64,000 nucleotides of DNA, taken from the NCBI GenBank assembly GCA_023313575.1, contig JAJTTP010000003.1, positions 1,612,001 through 1,676,000 on the forward strand. Direction: 5' to 3'. The notes beneath the pieces were generated by a model. The model was not told where the DNA came from. It did not search any database and saw nothing but the letters and a program-made list of their open reading frames with translations. The position numbers were made by a program, and so were the translations under genes. Source of the DNA: Eutypella sp. D-1. Its lineage: Eukaryota; Ascomycota; Sordariomycetes; Xylariales; Diatrypaceae. How positions within the stretch are numbered: the stretch's first letter is position 1; every line of letters starts with the position of its first letter. Positions 46,037 to 59,800 of this stretch are shown one piece after another.

Positions 46037-47644
46037 CTACAGATCGTAGGTCGAGCCGATGGGGCCGAACTTGAAGTTCGAGTAGGTAACCGAGGCGTCC
46101 TTGAAGGCCTCACGGACGTTGTCGGGCTCGCTGCTGCCGTCGACAGCGCAAGTGCCGCGGGCGACACCGGGCTCGGACGGGTCACGGTCCAGGGGGTAGT
46201 ACTCGCCGTCGAGCCAGAGCATGTTGGCGTAGCCCTATCAATCCTGTTAGAAATGTGTTTCATGCAACTCGCGCAGCCGTTGCTGCTTTGCCGATCGGCG
46301 GGTGAGTTCAATAGAAAACTAAATTCACTTACGTCATCCCAGATAGAGATGGTCAGGACCATACCGTTGCCGGTGGCGTCGCCCATCTGAGCCATACCGC
46401 CGACCTCGTTGAAGCGCTCGTTGTCGCCGAACTCCTTCTTGGAAGCCTCTGTTCACACAAACGGATTCGTTAGTTTCTGATCTCCAGGTGGGAAAGGAGT
46501 AGGTGCTGCCACTACTTACCACAGAAGGCCTGGTCGATAGAGCTGCCGCCGTCGACGAACTTCGATCCCGGGACCTCGATTTTGACGTCATCTTGGATGA
46601 AATACTGGCTGATGCTCTCGAGGGTCTTGCCGGAGCCGTGGAACTGCGTGACGACGGTGAACTTCTTGTCGGTGTCGATGGTCTTGCCGGGGCCGTAGAA
46701 GTCGGTGTTTCCGTGGCGGAAGGGGTTCAGGTCGCAGCCGTCGGGGTCGCAGCTTCCGGCATACCGCTCATCGGAGTAGGTGCCGCCGCAGTTGTCGGTC
46801 TCGCAGATAAAGTACTCGTTTGTCTCGCAGGGGTGGGGCGTGAGGGCGAACGACTCCCGGTTCGCCTCCCACAGGTCCATCTCGGCGCAGCAGGAGCCGA
46901 GGGCGCCGACACCGGAGTTCTCATCGTTCTCGGAAGGAGCCCAACCCTCGCTGTTACCCTGTGTTCGGGGAAGTAATATCAGTGTACCGTGCAGGATGAG
47001 ATGGGTATCTCGGGAGAAAGACTCACAACACCGCCGAGCCACTTTAGGTCACGGGCGCACTGGGAGTCGCAGTAGCCGGTGCCGTACTTGGCGCCTGCCT
47101 CGTTGCTAGGGTAGCGCTCCATGCCACCATCCTCGTCCATGGAGACAAAGTAGACGGCGCCGTTGAGGCCGCAGCCAATCTCGCCGTTCTCGACGTCGAA
47201 GGCGATCTCGTTGCCGTTCATGGTGAACATCTCGTAGGTCTCGTCGCTCTCGCCGAGAAGGTAGAGGCGAGAGCCGATGTTAGTGCCGTACTCATGGTCG
47301 TTGCGGAACTTGAGGGTCACGGCGTTTCCAGAGGTCGTCACACCGTACGTTGCCTCGTAGTCGGCACCCTCGATGGCGCAGTTTGCGGCACACGTCTCTC
47401 CGTCAGGGCACGCCGTCTCATTCCAAGTGTTGCCATCGTAGCAGTTGTCGTAGCCGTCCACGACGTGCGCCCACCGCCAGTTCGAGTCGATGACCACGGT
47501 TCCCTGGACCTCAGTGCAGGCACCGGGTCCAGTGCACTTGGACCATGTAAGGGGAGGGTGCTCCTCAGGGTCTTCCTCTCCGACCTTCTGCGCCGCACTG
47601 AGCGACAGCATGGTCGCGAGGACCGTCGCAATCTTGGAATGCAT
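46037..47644 (-). CDS. Secreted GH7 cellobiohydrolase-type cellulase (456 aa, no CBM)
   Basis: Exons in coding order: 47644-47027, 46958-46520, 46448-46333, 46234-46037; donors GTGAGT/GTAAGT, all joins in frame. A signal peptide (about residues 1-18) precedes the mature start near [12 protein letters not shown]. Catalytic motif EMDLWE gives nucleophile E232, D234 and acid/base E237. CBH I-type features: HPPLTWSKC and VIDSNWRW entry segment, [24 protein letters not shown], and a late [20 protein letters not shown], and a final GPIGSTYDL. Many Cys pairs are conserved. The long tunnel-loop blocks argue for a cellobiohydrolase (reducing-end, releasing cellobiose) and not an endoglucanase. The protein stops at the catalytic domain, with no linker or CBM1. 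It lies about 9 kb from the GH94 gene. Possible XlnR/CRE1-like sites are upstream. Confidence 0.95.
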
Positions 47645-48300
47645 GGTGGGCGGATAGATGTTGTGTCTGATACTAGGCTAGGGGTGAGGGAGAGGCCTTG
47701 AGGGTGGAGAAGGGGGTTGAGGATGGGATGAAGAGTCTTAGGAAAGTGAAGAAGAAAATGTCGTGACATCGACATCTACTTATCCTCCTCGCGCCCATCG
47801 CATCGTGTCACCTTGTCGTCATCTCCTTGAAGGCAACAGTGGCAAGATACTATACTCGATCGGAAAGACGGGCCCTTCTGTCCCTCGCCTAGGAAAGCTA
47901 GACATCATCGGAGAGCGGCTCACGTCTTGGGCCGGTACCTGTGACCAGCCGCTATCACCGAAAACGCGCGCGAAGATGCAGGTCCGAGCTGCCAAGGTCC
48001 TTGGCCCTATCTATCTTCAAGCTCTTGCTCCCTCCGCTCCCCATGAGGGGGCCAAGGGACAACGGCTAACTCTGGGGAAACCCGTTGGCGAGGAAAGCGT
48101 TTAGCCCAAGACACGGGTTTATAATCACGCCTTCTACTCTTTCGACAGAAGATCTGCGTCCAAGCCGGGTCGGGCTTGGTCGGGGCAAATATCTTTGCGG
48201 CGGCCGCCACCCCCCAAGCCCCCCACTCCTTCACTTGGATGGACATATATATTTTTGAGGTTCAGGATGAGCGGCCCGTCGCCCAAGAGCCTTTTTCGTC
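47645..48300 (-). promoter_or_regulatory. GH7 promoter region
   Basis: Upstream flank of the GH7 gene. It contains GGCTAA (48064-48069) and its inverse TTTAGCC (48100-48106), matching the core of the XlnR/Xyr1 cellulase activator site, and CTGGGG (48072-48077), matching the CreA/CRE1 consensus SYGGRG. The spacing of the two GGCTAA half-sites is about 30 bp in inverted orientation, roughly 420-460 bp upstream of the start. A TATA-like TATATATA is at 48245-48252, too far up for a normal TATA box. The motifs are short and may occur by chance. Confidence 0.35.
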
Positions 48301-50810
48301 TTGCTAACAACCCTTGCTTGGCGGCTCTGGGGGATCTGCGCGCTGAATTGGGGTAACGCTGTCCTATATGCCAAGGGGCCTAAGCGTTACCAACGCGAGG
48401 CAATATACCTGACACTATATGTGTCCCTTGTTATCTGGCATCAACTAATCGGTTTGCCCCCTTTCCCCCTTGCCTCCCTTCCACCTACGTAGGGATTCGT
48501 CAGCGCCCGAAGAGCCTCGAGGTTGCGCTCTGCGGCTCACGTCCCGAAATCAACATGGGACGGTCGAGTAGCATCAGACTTTCTGATAGTGTACTTAGGA
48601 ATGCTATTCCTGCCCTGAAACGCCACCGGCCACTTACCCAAGTAGAGCAGATAAGGAAGCGTTTATGCACCTCATGACGTGGGTATCATGCACTACTCTT
48701 CCCGTGTAAGATGAAAGATACTCCCCCCCACATAATATGGGGTCTATATATGTAGCCTAATGTTTGTTTAATGGTCTTACTCTGCCCATACCCCATTATC
48801 TTCCGACGGCTCTGTCGGTATAGAGGTGGAAATGGCAAGATAGACTGACCATTGGTCGTACTATTTACTATTCACTTGCGGACGAGATATTCCATGTTTT
48901 TCATCGTTACCCGCCTGGGCATTTCACCATTTGAATATGCCATGCTAGCCAGCCTAGCATAGCAACTCGATTTGACCCTCAGCGGTGCTCCAATTCGCAC
49001 CAACCGGATCAGAGATTGGGGCGATATAGAGGGTAACGCCTGCGCTGTTGTGAACCCCCCCCCTGTCTGCCCTACCGTTACCCCATTTTTCTCCAAGCAT
49101 GGGCTTGCTTCTCCGCATTCTTCCTCCCCTTCAACTTCAAGTACCTAGTAGACATAGGAAACAACCCATTTGGATCCCTGGAGATGATAGCGGCAGTTGG
49201 TCTTGCTGGCCCATTTATTGTGACTGTTACTCACGATCGTCTACTCTGCTAGTCCAGCTTTACATCGAGTCGATGTTAAAGCTAGCACGTATATAATATA
49301 CTGTAGGCGACACAATACACGAAATTAGTGCGGGCGCCTGTTACCATAAGTGGTAGGCCGCGCCCTTCCTATCTCATGACATGTATATAAGGCATGGCAC
49401 CATGATACTAGTGCATAACAAGGTAGCATAGGCAGGTGAAGGCCAGGAGATTTGTTACCTACTTCGTGCACGTCAAAACCAGCTCCGTGGACCGAATAGG
49501 AAATCTAATCCAGGGTCGTGGGTCCCCACCCCCACTGCGCGCCGCGGGACAGGACGTGATTGAAGTGGGTAGATGAGTTTCCGTCTTATCTCTTCGTCCC
49601 GTTCGTTTTGGTTCTTGTCCGCCATCACCATGGCGGTTGAGCTGTCCTGCTATTCCGATTCGCGGGTGCATTATGATATAACCGTGGTCTTGACGTGTGT
49701 AGATCTTCTAATTCATGCGTTTTTGGGGATCAACCCTCTAATTGAAAGAGCCCCCCGCTGAGTGGGATTGTTCCTGCGGTTCGTTCGGCCGGCAGCCAGC
49801 TAGTGTGAGACGGCAGTAGGCATTCTTCCTATCGGGCCCTCTCGCTCTTGGTTTCAAACATGCATTTATGTAATTATATTCGCGATGGTAAGGATCATGC
49901 ATATAGAGAATAGCACGTGTACAAGATGAAACGCACAAATGTTTTCGTTATAGTTAAATGCACGCATGCGGCGAGGTTCCAACGATAATAGGGGTTATCA
50001 GATAGCAAGTCCATCCCAGTTGTCATATGGCTGAAGGTTAGTACCTGCGTTGGGTTTCAACTGGGAATAGGACTCGCTGTTATGAATAAATTAGAATCGC
50101 TGCCTCCTTAACTCATCTCCACGTTCATTGCTCTTATCTTTCTATTCTCGAGTTACCGCACCAAGTATCTACATATTAGGCCCTCACTCATATTCCCACC
50201 TATATTTTCGAAAATAGTCCAACGAACAGATAGGAAGCAGAGACCGAAAAGGATTTTGTCTGGGCTGTGCGTATGAACTGTAAAAGTTATACGTGTATAT
50301 ACGTGCTTGTGGATTGTACCCTGCCTCGTACAAACACGCGACTAGAAATTTCATTTTCCCATCCCGATCTCCCTTCTTCCATCTAAGTAGTAAAGATTCA
50401 AAGTGTCCCCTCCCTTATGTCCAGCCAATTCCATGTAAATGCTTTTTGAAGTCAGAAAACAAAAGTCTTTGGGCCCGGAGGCCGCGGTTCTAAAACCCCC
50501 AAATAATGACGGAAGAGAAGAATGCGGGCGGCGGTGAACGCCGGGAAGGGAACATAAAGACATAAAAAGAAAGTCGACCCAATGAGAAAGAAGGGCTTGT
50601 ATAAGCCCGATTCGTCCGCCCGCCTCTCTTCTCCGCTTGATGGATATGCAAGTGATATGTGCATCCAGACATCTTCCTCTATATACACCTTCCAGTGATT
50701 AGAATGCGATGCGATATGATATGACACGCCTCTATAACGCCCCCGGCACCGTACGCCTTGAATTAAGAGTATATGTGAATTATATGTTGAAGGGGATGGC
50801 GAGTTTCCTA
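48301..50810. other. Intergenic region between GH7 and FMP27-family genes
   Basis: About 2.5 kb with no supportable gene. Frames such as 50452-50841 (minus) and 50293-50493 (plus) lack motifs and overlap each other. The last ~400 bp are the 3-prime flank of the FMP27-family gene. Confidence 0.45.
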
Positions 50811-53800
50811 TTATAATCCGGTCTTCGTCCTCCCAGTCCACGAGAAACCCGGGCCCTTGGGCATGTCCCCAGGATCTTCGTCACGTAGCAAGCTGCTAGC
50901 CGCGCTGGAGGTCTTGGGACGATCATCTGCCTCAGTGGGATGGGCGTCCGGGCGATCTTTGCGACGGCCCGTTTTGAGCGCGTTGATCGTGCCCCGGAGG
51001 AACCCGCCGCCCCCGAGGGACTTCCTCCTCTCCCTGTCATTAACGGTACCGGTTTCAGCATCATCACGGTTACTGTCACTGGGGCCATCGCTGCCTCGGA
51101 GCGAGCTGCCACTGGTGCCGGGCCTGACCAAGGGTCCGAGGAGGTTGCTGGCGCTTGTGTGCGGGCGGCCCATCTCGATGCCGAGACCTGCGGACGGCCC
51201 TTCCTGAGCCGTAGCGTGGCTCAGCATGGTGAAACCCGGGACCGGCGTGCCTCGCTGAATGCTGCCGGTAGGGCTACTAGTACCGTTGGCCCTAAGGAAC
51301 GAGCGCGTCGAAGCCGCACTGGAGCTCCGACTAGACGGCCGAGGTGGGATGGGAATGGCGCTGCTCGGTACGCCCCTAATGCTCCTAGGCGGTGACCGGG
51401 AGAAGTCCATCATCGGACTGGCACCCAACATACTGGACGAATCGTCACTAGTATCCCCACTGTTGCCACTCTGGCTGGACATAGCTGGGGTCGCGGCGAG
51501 GAGTACACTGCTATTTGCGAGCTCGCGAAGCTTGCTTTGCTGCGCGCTGTTGGGCCTGTGCTTGCTGAACTTGTTTCCGATGATGGCACCCGTGTGCGAG
51601 ATCAGGGCCTTGATCACATGCGATTTCAGCGCTAACGCAAGGTCGAGGTTAGACCATGTCTTATTCCGAAATTCGATCGTCGGCAGCCGGAAAACGAAAT
51701 CGTGCACGTCTTCCAGGTTACGATCGCCCTTTCCCTTGTAACTGAGGCAGAGGACAACAGATGGCATCTTTATGTGCACGAACGTCATGTAATTTGAGGC
51801 ACGCGTAAGCATTTTGGTAAGGTCGTCAGACGGCTTATCGTTGGTGTTGCCGGCCTTTCCCAGAAGGGCGAAGCGCGCAGGTTTCTTGCTGTCACTGTTC
51901 GTGGAGATGGCTGTGGCGGAACGGCCAATTGCTTGTTTGGGGGCATTGTCAGACCGAAGAGACTCGTAAGACGGCTTCTTACTCGCCGTTTTGGAACCGA
52001 AGAGTCGGAATACATGTCCCTCGCCAGAGTGAACACTGACGGCCTTGGACTTCTGGGAGCTCGTCTCAACATTCGGGGTGTCAGAGTTCAGCGTCGGACG
52101 CAGTCGAAGTTCCAGGGATCCGGGTCGTGTAGAGAAGGCTGATTCTTTGTCCGAGGCCGCCGAATTAAGCCTGCCGGACCCGACGGACTTCGAATCCTCC
52201 GGAGTATCGTCATCCATCTCGGAGGACCAGTTCTGTTTCGTCATGAATGGCAAATCGTCCTGGCTGTTGGCGTCGACCTTGTCCCCATCTGTGCCAGGGA
52301 AGATGTACTCGAATAGCTTCTTCCCAACTTCGCGCTCTAGCTGGATCCGCATCGGGAAGAGATTCACCTCGAAACGGTCCATGACTGGTATTCCGGCGAT
52401 GGCCTCCAGCATGTGCCAGTAGACACGGACCATCTTCTTCTTGTTCAGTTCCTGCCATCCGCCTTTATCAACTTCGAAATAGGGCGCAACCATTTGGGGA
52501 TAGATTGCGTCGGAGAGCAGATTCAATCCAATGACCTTGCCAACCTGGAAGAGATTCTTGTGAGAGCCATCTGAGTTATCCGTTCGATGATACTGCGCAT
52601 CCTGTAGCTGGAGCTCGACAAGAGGCTCGTTGTTATCACGCAGCAGATGCCAGACAATCTCCTTTGCCTGTATCGACCACTTGAGGAACGCAGTACTGTC
52701 CGACGCAGTTTCGTACTTCCGCTGCGATGACGTGATGGCCTTCATCATGAAGAACAGCTCATCCTCACAAGCCGTAAGATCGCGCTCCAAGAGTAGCCGG
52801 TCGCCCCACCCTTGCTTATCTAAGTATTTAGAATGGATTTGGAAGTGAGCCTTGATGTCTTCCAGTTGCCGTATCCTTTCTTGCAGCCTGGTCACCATCT
52901 CGGGGGCACCACGCAAGTCGCTAAAGTCGGATGCCAACATGATTTTCTCCAGGCGCTCGTTTCTCGTCTTTTCCAGAGGCTCACTGTACATGAGAAGGTC
53001 GAGGACGATGATGTATATCGCGTAGTATTGCGACGAGTTGCAGAGCGCCCTGGCTTGAGGGAACTCAACCCAGAGATTGTCCATCCTGCTCTCTTGGATA
53101 TCCTCCGAGAGGGAGCCGTTGTCTTCCGTATTGACCTCGTCGTTGTACTTCAAACGCAGGGTATTGAATCTATCGTGCCTCAGCGTCGCTGACGTCTTCT
53201 GCACAACTCGCTTGAAACCAAAGGGATCTGAATGAAAATCAAACATGACCTCCATAGGCACCCAGGGTGGCCAGGAAGAGCCGGAGGGTGTCCCGTATGT
53301 GTTTCCGGAGTACATCGATAGAACCTGACCAGAGAACCACTTCTGATGTGTGACGAAAAACTGTGCGCTGTCCATCCTGAGCAGGAAGCGCCGTTGGACC
53401 AAACCACTGACCTCGTCCGATAACCGAGCCTTGTCCATGACCTCAACCACCTTCAGTTCCATCCCCTTCGCCGTGATGAGCACAACATGCTTCTTATTCT
53501 TCTCGCTCTGCAGCTGGATCTGGGGAGCGATCAGGCGTACGTGGAAACTACTCTGGGGAGTGAACTCGTTGGAGATGCCGCTGGTGAGATCCTCCATGGA
53601 CGGCCCTTCCGAGGAGCCCAACTCGTCTGTGCTGGCGAACTTCCTCCCTTCCTGTAAGATCTGCTGCATGAGGTTCTCGAGGTCGGGATTCGTATCAGAA
53701 GGCTGCTCATTGGGCTTGGAGTTCGAGGAGGAGCTTGTGGTCTTGGGGGTTTCTGGCGCCTTGCTGTTACTCTTGGCCTTGACTTGCTCCTCGACAATGT

Positions 53801-56800
53801 CAAGGATGAACTTGACGGCTGGTCGAGACATGTAGTAGACGAAACCTCTACGTTGACTGACTTGATGGCTATAACGGAGGATGATATTGCGTAGCAGGTT
53901 ATTCCATTTGAGCTGCATATTGTGCACGACGAATCTGTTTTTGAAGTCGCTTGCGAACTCTGCTCCATTCGGCACTTTGACTTCTCCATCTCCCGTGTCA
54001 ACAGATGCATCAGGAGTCTCCCGAGGCCCCTCATGAGTGGACGCGGAATCGGTCTCCTGGGCGTTCTGGGCCTTAAACGCCATTTGCTCCAACATGTTGT
54101 TCATGAATGTCTGCTTATCCCGCAAGAACTGCGTGTGGTTGCTTAGTAGTTCATACTCTGTCCTGACATCAGGGTCCGTGCCATCCGCTCTTATGTTACG
54201 CAATTCAGCGTCGCCCACATTTCGAATGTTGGCCGCGATCTGGTTGTCTAGTTGGTCTAAGCGAGCATGGATCAGCTGCGACTGAACCCTCCTATGGTCA
54301 TCATCTTGCCGCATGAAACAGAAATGGGTTGGCTCGCTGCCGAAAGGACTGGTGCGATCAGGGTCTCCGTCGATAGTACCGCCAATATCCGTCTGCCTGA
54401 AGTACGTGACCCGAGGAGCATAGGCTAATGGCAATATCTTTGTATCAGGGTTCGCCTCTCCTGGCAGGAGCCAGTCGAGCTCCACGAAATCGTCCATGTC
54501 GATCCAACTATAATCGTTGTCCGGAATGGTGAAGTGAGAAGGGTCGGCGCTATCCTCCTCGCCTTGGGCCTTGATCGCCTCCGTCGTGCCTTTGATACTA
54601 GCAGATACGGCACGGATGTCGGCTGAAATTAGATCGAGCTGTGCGGCGTGAATCTTCATTCCTGTCGTCCTGGCGTTGGTCTTGCGTCCTCGATCGCGAA
54701 TGTTGAATTCCTCCCGACGCTGGTGCATGTCCACCATGAAGCCATCGAACCTGACCTTGATGCCCGTGGCAGAAACCGCGGTTTCGGAATAGTCTTCGTC
54801 ATCCTTATGCCTGTAGATGTGACTCATGAATAACGGCGCGAGGAGGAGGTTGTATTTGATGGTCGCAAGGTGCCTTCCGAACTTCTTGCTATTCTTTTCT
54901 CTACCTGGCCAGAGCGAACCCTGACGGACCGGTAGTGACATAGGACCACTGAACAGAGACCACCAGTTAAAGAAGTGGGTGAAGAGTCTAGGCGTCAAGT
55001 GGACGGTGTTGTAGCTCTTGGATGATTGTGGCTCCAGCGAAGTCCAATTGCGGTCGACTGGCGCACACACTGCAATGGACAAGTGAATGTGTTGGCTCCT
55101 AAAGCCTCGGAAGGCATCATATGGCAAGCCGTCCTCTTGAATTTGATCAGTGTATGGCGGAGCTTTCATTACGACTTCATAATGTGGTTTTGTCTCAAAG
55201 CTCCTCTGGTGATCTTCAATTGCTCGCTCAAATACGAGCCCGGCCATCCATTGAACATTGCCAGACAACTTCATGACGACCTTCTTGAAGATCGCGCCAG
55301 ACTTGTAGCTCGTTTCACTGGTCATACTCTCGTGATCTTCGGCGTGCGCGGGCTCTCTGGCCTGCTGACTGTAATCGGGAACAGCAAGAACATACTCGCC
55401 GCTGTCGACTGTCATGAGTCGTTTTGGGTCATCATCCGTGTGGACATCCCACCGCACGTTGCCTCGCCAGCACATTAGGAATCCGGCACCATTTCCAGTT
55501 ACACAATATGGATCCCGCGTGCCCTTGAGGGTCAGGTGAACATCGCCATCCCCTTTCCAAGCTACCCGGATACGGGAGTGGAAGTTGAGCCTGATCTTAT
55601 CCCAGAAACCAACGCGCTCGGAAGGGTCTAACTGCGGTTTCGTGAACGATTCGATGACCATCATCATATCCTGGATGGCTGGCTGGTACGACGGTCCCCA
55701 GGTGATCCTGGTAGGATATGCTGTATTGATATCGATTTGCATGTTCGAGTACGATTTCACGGGTCCAATAGTACGACGGACATCAATAGCGAAGCCGCCA
55801 TGTGCCGACCCCGTTTCCGGATCAGAAGGAGGGGTAATCTGGACCTTGATTTTCCTTGTCGCTTCAATGCCACGGAATTCTTCTGCGATCACGAAGTCTG
55901 TCTGTAACGACAACGCAGGTAACTTGGACGGCTGACCAAGTTTCAGCGCAGGGACATGAAGGAGAGGTAAGGGATAGTCTCGGAGGTTGGACCTGGCCTC
56001 GCCCATAGAAATAGAAACGTTCATTGGGACGAGGAGGGAATACTTCATGGACTTCGGCATGCCCTTTCCGACCTTGTGCAAGAAATCCGGGAGTTCGCGC
56101 ATGGGGAACGACGGCTTATCTATTTTGAAGTGGAGGTCAGTAATGACGGTGCTCATCAGCGCAGGTCGCTCGGGTATTTCAAGAATCCTCTCCGTGTCCT
56201 CCAGCTCGTCTGGAAGCTCGTCCGGCCCCAGCAAAGAAGTTCGTTGTTCCTTTGCGCTGCTCCGCGACGTTGCGTAGTGTTGGTCAATACGCTTCTTCCA
56301 ACTCTGGGCATTGTGCTGGTCAAGTCTCGTCCGGGCTTCCTGGATCGACACGCGCGTGCTACCACTCATTCCTTGAATATTGTCTGGATCATATCGTGGT
56401 GTCTTTCTGAGGGGCCTTTCGCTGAGGGAACGCGTGCTGCGGTGTTGTCGTGCTTGCCCGTCTGTGCTCTGGCTGCGCGCACGCGAACCCTGCCCGTGCG
56501 ATGTCCTGCCTCTGGGCATTGCAGAGCGAGTGCGGTATCTGCTAGATTCCATTCTCATCTCTTCGTGTATCTTCTTCTCTTTGATGCGGAACGCCTCTTC
56601 ACGGGCAATACGCTGCATCTGCTCAACTTGTCCCGCTCTATATATCAAGCCCAGCTTCCACTCGAATGCGCCATCCTCCAGCTCGAACAAGACAGTGCGC
56701 GCCCGCAGGGAGACTTTCGGCACGTTCTTTGGTCCTTCCGGTTGTTTTTCGAGTATATATTCATTCGTTCCCGTCTTGAAGCGGTGGGCGAGCTGCTCAC

Positions 56801-59800
56801 TCGCTTTGATGACGTTGATGATGTTGTCGGAGATTTGGCTGACAATAAGCTCATGTGGTACTGCAATCCTGGTCGCGTCGATAACGATGTCAAACATTTT
56901 ATCCTCGTAGATGCCACCGAACGATGACTTTCTCCGGGACTCGCGGTAGTCGAGTCTAAAAGACTTGATGCTGGCGATCCGTGCCCAAACGCCACGCATT
57001 CGAGGAGCACCGGCGTACAAGCGGATCAGTTTAGAGGAGAAATACGGCCGCGACCAACGATGGCGGCCTGCCTCTACACCATAGATCTGCAGCATCATCG
57101 GCGGATCAGATGGCATATCTGCCTTGATCTGTATTAATGAAGCTTTGAACTCAATTGTCACGAGCTCGCCGGAGTCATGAGTGGGAACGCCCATCTGATC
57201 CGTGCTCGGGGACCCGGGTGACATTATTGGGGGCGCCAGTCGATCAACAGTTGGACTCATTGGGGGACTCGCAGGAGTGAAACCCTGCGACGGGTCTTTG
57301 CGGCCTCGCAAGAATGCCTTCCGCACGGTCATGATGGCTGTACCCACAGCATAATGACGTGCAAGGGAGTACTGGACCGCTAGAGTCCGCATATGCGAAT
57401 GGACATGGGAGACCGGGCCGTGCGAGTCGCTGTGTGTCGAGATAGCTATCTCAAAGCGAGGAAGCTGAATAAAGGGGTCCAGTTCCATGGCCTCAGAGGC
57501 TTCAAGGATGAATGCTTCTAACCCACGAGAGTGGAACACGAGCCTTCGGCCGTCGCCATCAGCCTGATGCTTTCGCCGCGGTGTCGGGGGTGGCACAGAA
57601 ATGGAATTCAGGAGCTCTGCATCTGGAAGTACAGATCTACTGGCAGCGCGTCTCCTCGAGGTTGGCCGCTGCCTCAACGTATCTAGCCTCTGTGCACGGT
57701 ACTCCGCACACCATGAGTCCATTTGAAGAATGACGCCGCGCGAGCAATCAGGGAGGGCATCGTCAACTCCGGCCACTTCTATGCTGAAATCGTCGACATC
57801 AATCGAGCAGTGAAATAACCAGAGTGGCATACCCCGCAGCATATTCCGATGTTTCCGAGGTTTTCGGGATCGAGACTTCGACCACTTGTCTGGCTCCACG
57901 TTCGGCCTAAGTTGCCGTACTATTTGATGTAGCCCATCAATTATCTCGGGGCGCGTCATGCGTATCGCCAACGTTTGCACATGGGTGTTAACGATGACAT
58001 GAACATCGGGATTCACAGATAACTGCAGTTTGAGATCAAATGATTCCATATCAATCAAGTCGAAACGATCCCCTTGTGTGGTTTGGTAATAGAGGTTATG
58101 TGTTTGGACCCGGGCAGACGATGCTAAAGAATAGTGGAAGTCCTTCTCCGCAGAGTGGAAAGACTCGGCGTCAAGTGAGATGGATGAAATAGAAGCTACG
58201 ATAAGGTCAAAATCGTCTGGGTCATCCGTCTTCTGAACCGGCGGGAGAGCTATCCTGATCACAGGTTGCTGCATGGAAAATTTGATATTCGCCTTTGGGA
58301 GCAGCCGAGATATTAGTATATGTCTCTGTTGCACCTGAGCCTTCGGTGGCTTAGGTGCTGGGCGCAAAAGCGCGAGGAGAACTGGAAGATGCTTTGGATC
58401 CAGGTCGACGGAAGGTTCGGTAACAACCGAATTGGCGAAGAGCATGTTCGCGTTCCTATCCTCGGCGCTTCCTTGGTCTGAGAGTTCCACGGTTTTAGAC
58501 GGGAGCGTAGTCTTCAGAGTAGTCGTGGCCAGTGGAATGTACACAATTCGCTCCGGCTTGTCGTGACCATTGTCAAGTCCGATGGACATAGACAGGCCTA
58601 CGAGCTGGGCTTCGTGTGCGATATCCTTGGAGGGGAAGTACATCCTATGCGCTGCTGATTTGGGATCCAGGCGATGCAAGTCTATTCCGACCTCTTTCAT
58701 CGATGCGGTCAGCAACAAGGGCGACCTTTTCGACTTGATTCGGTGGACCTCCTTCGTGAGACTAATAAAGCTGACTGCGAACTGGACTTCCTTGATTCCT
58801 CGAAGGAGGGAACTAGCTAACTCCTTCGAGTCAGAGACCGCCTGCACCAGATCCTCGTCCGTGCTGCCAGGTTGGTCGATCTCATGGAGGACTTCGTCGA
58901 CGGAAATATGGAGAGATTCGACGTGTTTGTAGGGCATCGGAAGCCGCCGCCTCGCTTTCTGGTACCGTTTGATACAGCCCATGATGTCGTCGTAGGGCAC
59001 ATGAACTCTACCAAGCTTCAAGGCAATCGTTGTATCTCGAAGACCGTCCAGGTTCTCGTATAAAAATCCGTGGACGTTGAGCGATGCGCTGTCGAGGATC
59101 TCGATCGCATCTCCTCCCTTGGCTGTGAAGAGGACGCTTCGCAAGGTCACGATCCATTCGGCCGTCTGCTTCTGGCGTTTCTGCCCGGCGCCTGACTGGA
59201 AAAAATACCGTGCGCGATCTGACATGCGTCGCCGAGTGTCCAGGGCGATCGTGAAACTACCGAGCTGTACGGTGCCGATATCCACAATATGCACCGAGGT
59301 GTTGTCGGCGACTACGTCCACCATCCGAAGCCAATGGACATTCCGATGCAACCGCTTGACCTTCTCCTTAATCTTTGTAAGCTGCTTCCAGACCTCACTA
59401 CGGCCGGACGACAAGGTATTTCGTCTCGGGAGCGGCTTGCTAGGCGCAGGTGTCGTCTGGTTGTCATTCGTCTTGCCATTGATGTCATTCTCGGCCTTAT
59501 CGGAATTTTTGGCATCCTGCTTCTGCCTCTCCAGCTCCTGCATGTCCACGGTGACGGCAAGCTCCTTCACCTTGATACTCATCCACGTCGGCTGGGAGAA
59601 AGTCGGCCGGTGGAGGTTGAGGCCGAGCCCCCTGATCTTGATGCTGAGTCCATCTCTTGGTGTGTAGGCTAATCGTCGCAGGGAGAAGTAGCCGAGCCGT
59701 TGGATTGATAAACCGGTGAGAACTCGAATAACGGCGAAGAGGACGAAGGAGGAAAGGTAGACGAGGACGAGGATGCCGAAGAGAAAGCTGGGGTCGAGTA

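Noticed and set aside
47763..48104. 113-codon plus-strand frame
   Set aside because: It lies in the GH7 promoter on the opposite strand and shows no recognisable pattern.
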